From: an uncultured Fretibacterium sp.
GTDB taxonomy: Bacteria; Synergistota; Synergistia; Synergistales; Aminobacteriaceae
Assembly (NCBI GenBank): GCA_937900285.1
Contig: CALCEM010000082.1
Span: 1-28,479 of the forward strand
Direction of reading: 5' to 3'
DNA length: 28,479 nucleotides
Shown here one piece after another: positions 24,429 to 28,479 of this stretch. The notes below the pieces were generated by a model that saw only the letters and a list, made by a program, of their open reading frames with translations, searched no databases and was not told the origin of the DNA. Numbering within the stretch: the first letter of the stretch is position 1; each line of letters begins with the position of its first letter. Position numbers and translations under genes: made by a program.

Positions 24429-26009
24429 TTATTTGCTCAAGTATTTAATTGGATTTACGGGACTGTTACCGTTGCGGACTTCAAAATGTAAATGCGGTCC
24501 GGTTGATCTTCCAGTTGTTCCGACTTTTGCAATTAATTGCCCCTGAGAAATCGTCGCTCCTTTTCCTGCTAATAAACTGCTGCAATGAGCATATAAAGTT
24601 GACTGGCCGTTATTGTGTTCGATTACGAGGACTTTACCATAACCGCCCATCCATCCGGAATAAATTACATGGCCGTAATTTGCTGCTTTTATCGGAGCAT
24701 TTCTCTCGCCTTTAATATCTATTCCAGTGTGAAAATCTTTGCGCTTTGTAATTGGGTGCTGTCTCCAACCGAACGGGCTATTAATTCTGCCCATGAGAGG
24801 CCATTTATATGCTGCACTTGAAGTTTTTTCCGAAGGTTCTATATATGCAATAATCTGAGATTTTTTTGATTTATTATTATTTAAATTATTATTATTATTT
24901 GCAAGTTTTGGCGCTGTATTTTGGATTGGAGCAACAGCGGGAGTTTTTTCGGCTTCTGGTTTTGCTCCGGGTAAAAATATTTCATCGCCGGTTTTTAAAT
25001 TTGCAAAATCTTTTTTAACGTTTACCTGTTTAATTTTATTTGTATTAAGCCCAAAACGTTTAGCGACATTTTCGAGGGTTTCATTTTTCTTCATGTTATA
25101 AAAAATTCCATCTTGATTCGGTATTCTCAAAACCATACCGGGACGCAATCTCGCAGAAGTTTTAAAATTATTTGAACCGACGAGAGTATCATGTTCGATG
25201 CCTTGAGAATTTGCGATGGACCATAAAGAATCACCGGGAGCTACGACATATGATTTAATTTCGATTGGCTCTAATTTTTCCTTAGCTGCTGCGACTCTCA
25301 TTTGACGGGTTCTGACTTCATCAAGAGTTTCATCGATTTTGTCAGCGTCATTCGGAATTAATAATAATTGTTTAGCCGATAATTTATTTGCGTCCTTCAA
25401 ACCGTTAGCCCGTAAAATATCCTGTGCAGTAATTCCGCCGTGAGCCATCGCTATATCCGAAAGTGTTTCGCCTTCTCTTACGATATGTTCACGCCAGACG
25501 GTTCCAGTTTCGATAAAAGCGGGGTTATTATTTTCAGGTTTAATATTTTTATTTTCTACTGTTATTATTTTCCCGTTTTCATCTGAAATTTCTTCTTCAT
25601 CATCTGGAATATTTGTCCCGTTATCCTGCTCATTAAGAATTATGCTTTCATAATCCGATAAATATTTCGGGAGCGGTCCGAACTCCTCTAAAATATGCGA
25701 ATTTGGATTTTGTGCAATTAAATCAGAGTCGTCATTTTTTTCGATTGGCTCAAGCTCGGTAATCTCAACGCTTAATAAATTCGTGCTGTTATTATCTTTG
25801 CTCCATGCTTCTTCAGCCGAAAAAGATGAAAAATGTCCGGCAGAAAACATTAAAAATGAAGCCAATCCAAACGAGGCTAAAACAAAAACTCCAAAACTCC
25901 AACAAAATAATAATGATACTTCGTTATTTTTTTTCTTGACTTTATTATTTTTGCTTTTAATTTTAAATTGTTGATGTGAACACTTACGCACCCTTCCCCG
26001 ATCCGTCAT
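24429..26009 (-). CDS. LysM-domain M23 endopeptidase (peptidoglycan hydrolase or activator)
   Basis: 526 residues. A short basic cytoplasmic N terminus, then one membrane anchor (about 31-57), then an acidic periplasmic linker. Three LysM modules that bind peptidoglycan follow: 173-220 (HIVREGETLSDIA), 251-298 (YVVAPGDSLWSIA) and 301-348 (YNMKKNETLENVA). After an Asn-rich linker (371-379) comes a complete M23 domain (about 405-520). Zinc ligands are visible: H427 and D431 in FHTGID, and H506/H508 in GPHLHFEV. An intact active site means it can cleave cross-links rather than act only as an EnvC-type activator. Likely roles are cell separation or wall growth. GGAGGAG precedes the ATG by 8 bases; an extended -10 promoter lies at 26072-26080. 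Confidence 0.93.
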   Translation of the reverse strand: MTDRGRVRKCSHQQFKIKSKNNKVKKKNNEVSLLFCWSFGVFVLASFGLASFLMFSAGHFSSFSAEEAWSKDNNSTNLLSVEITELEPIEKNDDSDLIAQNPNSHILEEFGPLPKYLSDYESIILNEQDNGTNIPDDEEEISDENGKIITVENKNIKPENNNPAFIETGTVWREHIVREGETLSDIAMAHGGITAQDILRANGLKDANKLSAKQLLLIPNDADKIDETLDEVRTRQMRVAAAKEKLEPIEIKSYVVAPGDSLWSIANSQGIEHDTLVGSNNFKTSARLRPGMVLRIPNQDGIFYNMKKNETLENVAKRFGLNTNKIKQVNVKKDFANLKTGDEIFLPGAKPEAEKTPAVAPIQNTAPKLANNNNNLNNNKSKKSQIIAYIEPSEKTSSAAYKWPLMGRINSPFGWRQHPITKRKDFHTGIDIKGERNAPIKAANYGHVIYSGWMGGYGKVLVIEHNNGQSTLYAHCSSLLAGKGATISQGQLIAKVGTTGRSTGPHLHFEVRNGNSPVNPIKYLSK

Positions 26010-26071
26010 AAAAAATACTCCTCCCGGCTTAATGACTTATAGTTATTTTTGAATTTTTTAGGTTGTGTTGA

Positions 26072-26080
26072 ATTATAGCA
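26072..26080 (-). promoter_or_regulatory. Extended -10 promoter of the M23-pyrG-HsdR-like operon
   Basis: TGCTATAAT on the minus strand, about 60 bases upstream of the M23 gene. No strong -35. It lies in the 94-base gap after dxr, in which no terminator for dxr is visible. Confidence 0.6.
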
Positions 26081-26103
26081 TAACGGACAAAAACACATAT
26101 TAT

Positions 26104-27195
26104 TCAATAAGCATTACGCGCAAAATTTTTTGCCCATTCAACGGCGTTTATAGCATCGTCCAAATTTTTAGGCTCAGGAATATTGCAAGAGTCCAAAACT
26201 TTTTTTATTAAGTCGGGAATTTGAGTAAATTTAATTTTGCCCTGTAAAAATTTTTCAACTGCGATCTCGTCAGCTCCGATTAACACGGCCGGGTAAATTC
26301 CTTTTGAGTTCATGACTTCGCGAGCAATTTTTATCGAAGGAAATTTTTTATAATCAGGCTCATAAAATTTAATATTAATATTTTCGTAATCAGGAAATTT
26401 AAATTTATCATCCGGTAAATATTTTTCAGGCCAAAATAAACAAGAACTCGCGGGTAATTTCATATCTGGATTTGCGCCCAATAATTTCACGCTTCCATCT
26501 GAAAATTCTATTAATCCGTGTATAAAAGACCCTGGCGAAATTAGAGCGCTGACCTGTTCGGGATTTAAATTAAATAAATACATCGCTTCAATTAATTCGA
26601 TTCCTTTATTCATGAGTGTAGCACTATCGATCGTAATTTTTGCGCCCATGTTCCAGACTGGATGTTTTAGAGCCATTTCGGGCGTAACGTTTTCCAGCTC
26701 GTTAATATTAAATTCTCTGAACGGTCCGCCGGAAGCAGTTAAATAGATTTTGCGAATAAAATTTTTATTTTCTCCTCTCAAGCATTGCCAAATAGCATTA
26801 TGTTCGCTGTCTAAAGGTCTTAATTGGTCGTCTCGTTTTATTAGAGGCATGACCCATTTACCTGCGACGACGATACTTTCTTTATTTGCGAGCGAAATAT
26901 TTTTATTTGCTTCGAGAGCTTTGCACAAACTTTTTATAGCTCCAGTTCCAGATGATGCAAAAACTAAATGATCAATTTCAGGATCGAGAGCGATTTTATT
27001 TAAACCATTTTCGCCGTCATTTTCGTAAGTAATAAAATAATCCGGGTTAAACTCGTCTATTAAATTTTTTAATTTACTTGAGAATTTATTTGCAGCGAGA
27101 GCTTTAATTTTAATTTTATCTTTATGAGCGCGACAAACAGCAATAACAGAACTTCCAACGCTGCCAGTTGCTCCGATTATGCCTAAATTTAACAT
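26104..27195 (-). CDS. dxr: 1-deoxy-D-xylulose-5-phosphate reductoisomerase
   Basis: 363 residues, near the family's usual 380-400. It makes 2-C-methyl-D-erythritol 4-phosphate, the committed step of the MEP route to isoprenoids. NADPH site GATGSVGSS (residues 8-16). LANKESIV (102-109). Metal ligands in PLDSEHNAIWQ (D129, E131). The flexible loop has SGGPF (155-159) and the substrate motif HPVWNMG (178-184), then N196/K197 and E200. All catalytic positions are present. Start ATG with GGAGGG upstream; a nearer ATG-TAA overlaps but is out of frame. It is not in the usual dxr-rseP-uppS-cdsA cluster here. A pyruvyl transferase-like gene lies 64 bases upstream. Confidence 0.96.
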   Translation of the reverse strand: MLNLGIIGATGSVGSSVIAVCRAHKDKIKIKALAANKFSSKLKNLIDEFNPDYFITYENDGENGLNKIALDPEIDHLVFASSGTGAIKSLCKALEANKNISLANKESIVVAGKWVMPLIKRDDQLRPLDSEHNAIWQCLRGENKNFIRKIYLTASGGPFREFNINELENVTPEMALKHPVWNMGAKITIDSATLMNKGIELIEAMYLFNLNPEQVSALISPGSFIHGLIEFSDGSVKLLGANPDMKLPASSCLFWPEKYLPDDKFKFPDYENINIKFYEPDYKKFPSIKIAREVMNSKGIYPAVLIGADEIAVEKFLQGKIKFTQIPDLIKKVLDSCNIPEPKNLDDAINAVEWAKNFARNAY

Positions 27196-27259
27196 TACAT
27201 TAATATCCCTCCGAAAAAAATTTTTAATGCACGTAACTGAATTTTATACGCGAAGCAAT

Positions 27260-28479
27260 TTAAAAAAAACCGGAATTTACGTTAAGACACTCGCGCAAAT
27301 AATTTATTGAAATCTCACGCATCGAATTTAATTTTTCTTCGACTGAAATATAATTAATTTCACCTTCTGGTATTATTGCATCGTTATTATATTTTCTGTG
27401 GCTTATTCCAAAGGTCGATAATACATCATTAATTTTCATAGTGTCGTATGACGTAGATCTGTCCATACAAATAAATTTTTTGTGAAAAATTATTGAGAAC
27501 GCAGTACCGTGAAAAGAATTTGTTATGACATGATCCGCATGATCAATGAGCCATAAAAATTCCTCAGGCCCGGTATATTTTGCATACCCCTCAGAAGAGA
27601 AACTAAAACTTGAATTGCAATATAAATCAATAACGCCAAGCCCTTCGCTTACAGCTTTCACAATTTGTTTATATTCGCGTTGTTTGCTTAATGGGAATCC
27701 ATCGAGGCTTAAATATATTAACGCGTAATGTTCCGGAATTTCAAATAATGGTCGTTTAGCCATTTTTCTATAATGTTCAGCATTAAATAACATGGTAGGA
27801 TCGAGAACGTGTTGAGCATTGAGGCCGGTTATTTTTTTAATCATGTCGCAACCGCTTTTTTCCCGGCATGAAATTTTTTTGAACTTTGATAATAAAATTT
27901 TGCGCTCATCGACTAATTCAAATACAAAATTCGCAAAACTAAAACTCGGAGCGTATGTAATTCTTTTTTCAGGCTCAACGAAATCCAAATGATAATACTT
28001 AAGCTCATCAACGGTGCCACTAAAATTTCCCCATATCATATCACTGCCAGCTATAACATATTTAAAACCTTGAAATAAAATTTTATTTTCAGGGTTCTGG
28101 ACTTCTTTGGCTGATATAAATATCTCTTTGTTTAGATATTTGTTGCGGAAACCAATAAATTTTTTTTCGCGTTCTGAAACTGGTATTTTTTTATATTTTT
28201 TAACTCCGAGTAATGCGAGAAATTTTTTTACTGCACGTTTCGCAAGAGAAATAATTGAAAATGGCGGTTTATTTCTGTTGATGTTATATAAACTCCAGGC
28301 ATCAAAGCCCAATAAATTTAATTCAGTGGTAAGGGCGTAATTTTGAAGGCAAGTCCCGAAATTAGAACCATAAAACGTTACAATTAGTACTTTACGGTCG
28401 TTAGGTTCGTGTCGTTGGGTTCGTGTCGTTGGGTTCGTGTCGTTGGGGTCGTGTCGTTGGGTTCGTGTCGTTGGGGTCG
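27260..28479 (-). CDS. Polysaccharide pyruvyl transferase-like protein, repeat-tract 5' end, partial at window edge
   Basis: PS_pyruv_trans family: N terminus VLIVTFYGSNFGTCLQNYAL and C-terminal HVITNSFHGTAFSIIF...CMDR. ATG 28312 would be a false start. The first strand (KVLIVTFYG) continues upstream in frame, joining a 14-bp tandem repeat at 28397-28479. The frame is open through the repeat to the window edge, and the true start lies outside. Both other frames close at or just before the gene body (a TAA in the first repeat unit, or TAA after GTAAAGTAC). The unit length of 14 is not a multiple of three, so copy number decides expression. Compared with the first pyruvyl transferase-like gene (7825-9058), it has a different N terminus and belongs to a different subgroup. 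Confidence 0.85.
   Translation of the reverse strand, partial: TPTTRTQRHDPNDTNPTTRTQRHEPNDRKVLIVTFYGSNFGTCLQNYALTTELNLLGFDAWSLYNINRNKPPFSIISLAKRAVKKFLALLGVKKYKKIPVSEREKKFIGFRNKYLNKEIFISAKEVQNPENKILFQGFKYVIAGSDMIWGNFSGTVDELKYYHLDFVEPEKRITYAPSFSFANFVFELVDERKILLSKFKKISCREKSGCDMIKKITGLNAQHVLDPTMLFNAEHYRKMAKRPLFEIPEHYALIYLSLDGFPLSKQREYKQIVKAVSEGLGVIDLYCNSSFSFSSEGYAKYTGPEEFLWLIDHADHVITNSFHGTAFSIIFHKKFICMDRSTSYDTMKINDVLSTFGISHRKYNNDAIIPEGEINYISVEEKLNSMREISINYLRECLNVNSGFF
28397..28479 (-). repeat. 14-bp tandem repeat in the start of the second pyruvyl transferase gene, reaching the window edge
   Basis: Plus-strand unit GTCGTTGGGTTCGT; five full copies plus 13 bases of a sixth. The first copy has A for G at one position (GTTAGG) and two others have GGGGTCG. 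On the coding strand it is read through without stops in the frame of the downstream protein, as a 14-residue cycle. The tract continues beyond the window. Confidence 0.9.

Noticed and set aside
28312..28312. ATG 28312 as the start of the second pyruvyl transferase-like gene
   Set aside because: The conserved N terminus (VLIVTFYGSNFGTCLQ) lies upstream in frame, and no SD precedes this ATG.
28397..28479. CRISPR array
   Set aside because: Direct repeats of 14 bp abut each other without spacers, so this is a tandem repeat.

Overview
The window is an AT-rich, gene-dense bacterial chromosome segment of 28.5 kb. The genes point to a diderm (outer-membrane) anaerobe that uses amino or organic acids, most like a low-GC member of the Synergistota. 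The grounds are LptC/LptD-type lipopolysaccharide export genes, a DctP/Q/M TRAP transporter, a phosphate butyryltransferase beside a class IV aminotransferase, and housekeeping genes (ftsH, glmU, prs, pyrG, dxr). This placement is inference from gene content, not from a marker phylogeny. About a third of the genes start at TTG behind a good Shine-Dalgarno (SD) site.

Layout. 1-1265 (minus): the 5' part of a response regulator running off the left edge, then a secreted protein of unknown function. 1499-3163 (plus): three small exported proteins; the last two are tandem paralogues, each followed by a similar terminator hairpin. 3326-7724 (plus): ftsH, tRNA-Gln(UUG), glmU, prs. 7825-10938 (minus): a polysaccharide pyruvyl transferase-like gene, pgeF and a membrane acyltransferase. 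11082-15010 (minus): a TRAP operon (dctP, dctQ, dctM) with a membrane-anchored ankyrin protein inserted between dctQ and dctM. 15052-16892: ptb and an aminotransferase. 16938-21540: an envelope operon of two unrecognised exported proteins, lptC and lptD. 21665-26009: an operon of a LysM/M23 peptidase, pyrG and an orphan HsdR N-terminal-like protein. 26104-27195: dxr. 27260-28479: a second polysaccharide pyruvyl transferase-like gene running off the right edge.

The most notable signal is that the three surface-glycan-type genes each carry a short tandem repeat, of a length not divisible by three, at the very start of the coding region. These are TCACC pentamers (9016-9040), CATCA pentamers (10871-10904) and a 14-bp unit (28397-28479). 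In the first gene the only good start codon is out of frame at the present copy number, so it reads as switched OFF; in the acyltransferase the repeat is in frame (ON). The third is open to the window edge. This looks like a set of slipped-strand phase-variable switches acting on surface polysaccharide, in a genome that also carries the export genes for such material.

Promoters repeatedly show an extended -10 (TGnTATAAT). The one for pgeF sits so close to its ATG that the mRNA should be leaderless. No gene-free stretch exceeds 300 bases; the longest, 1266-1498, is a divergent promoter region. I saw no CRISPR array, insertion sequence, rRNA or phage gene.
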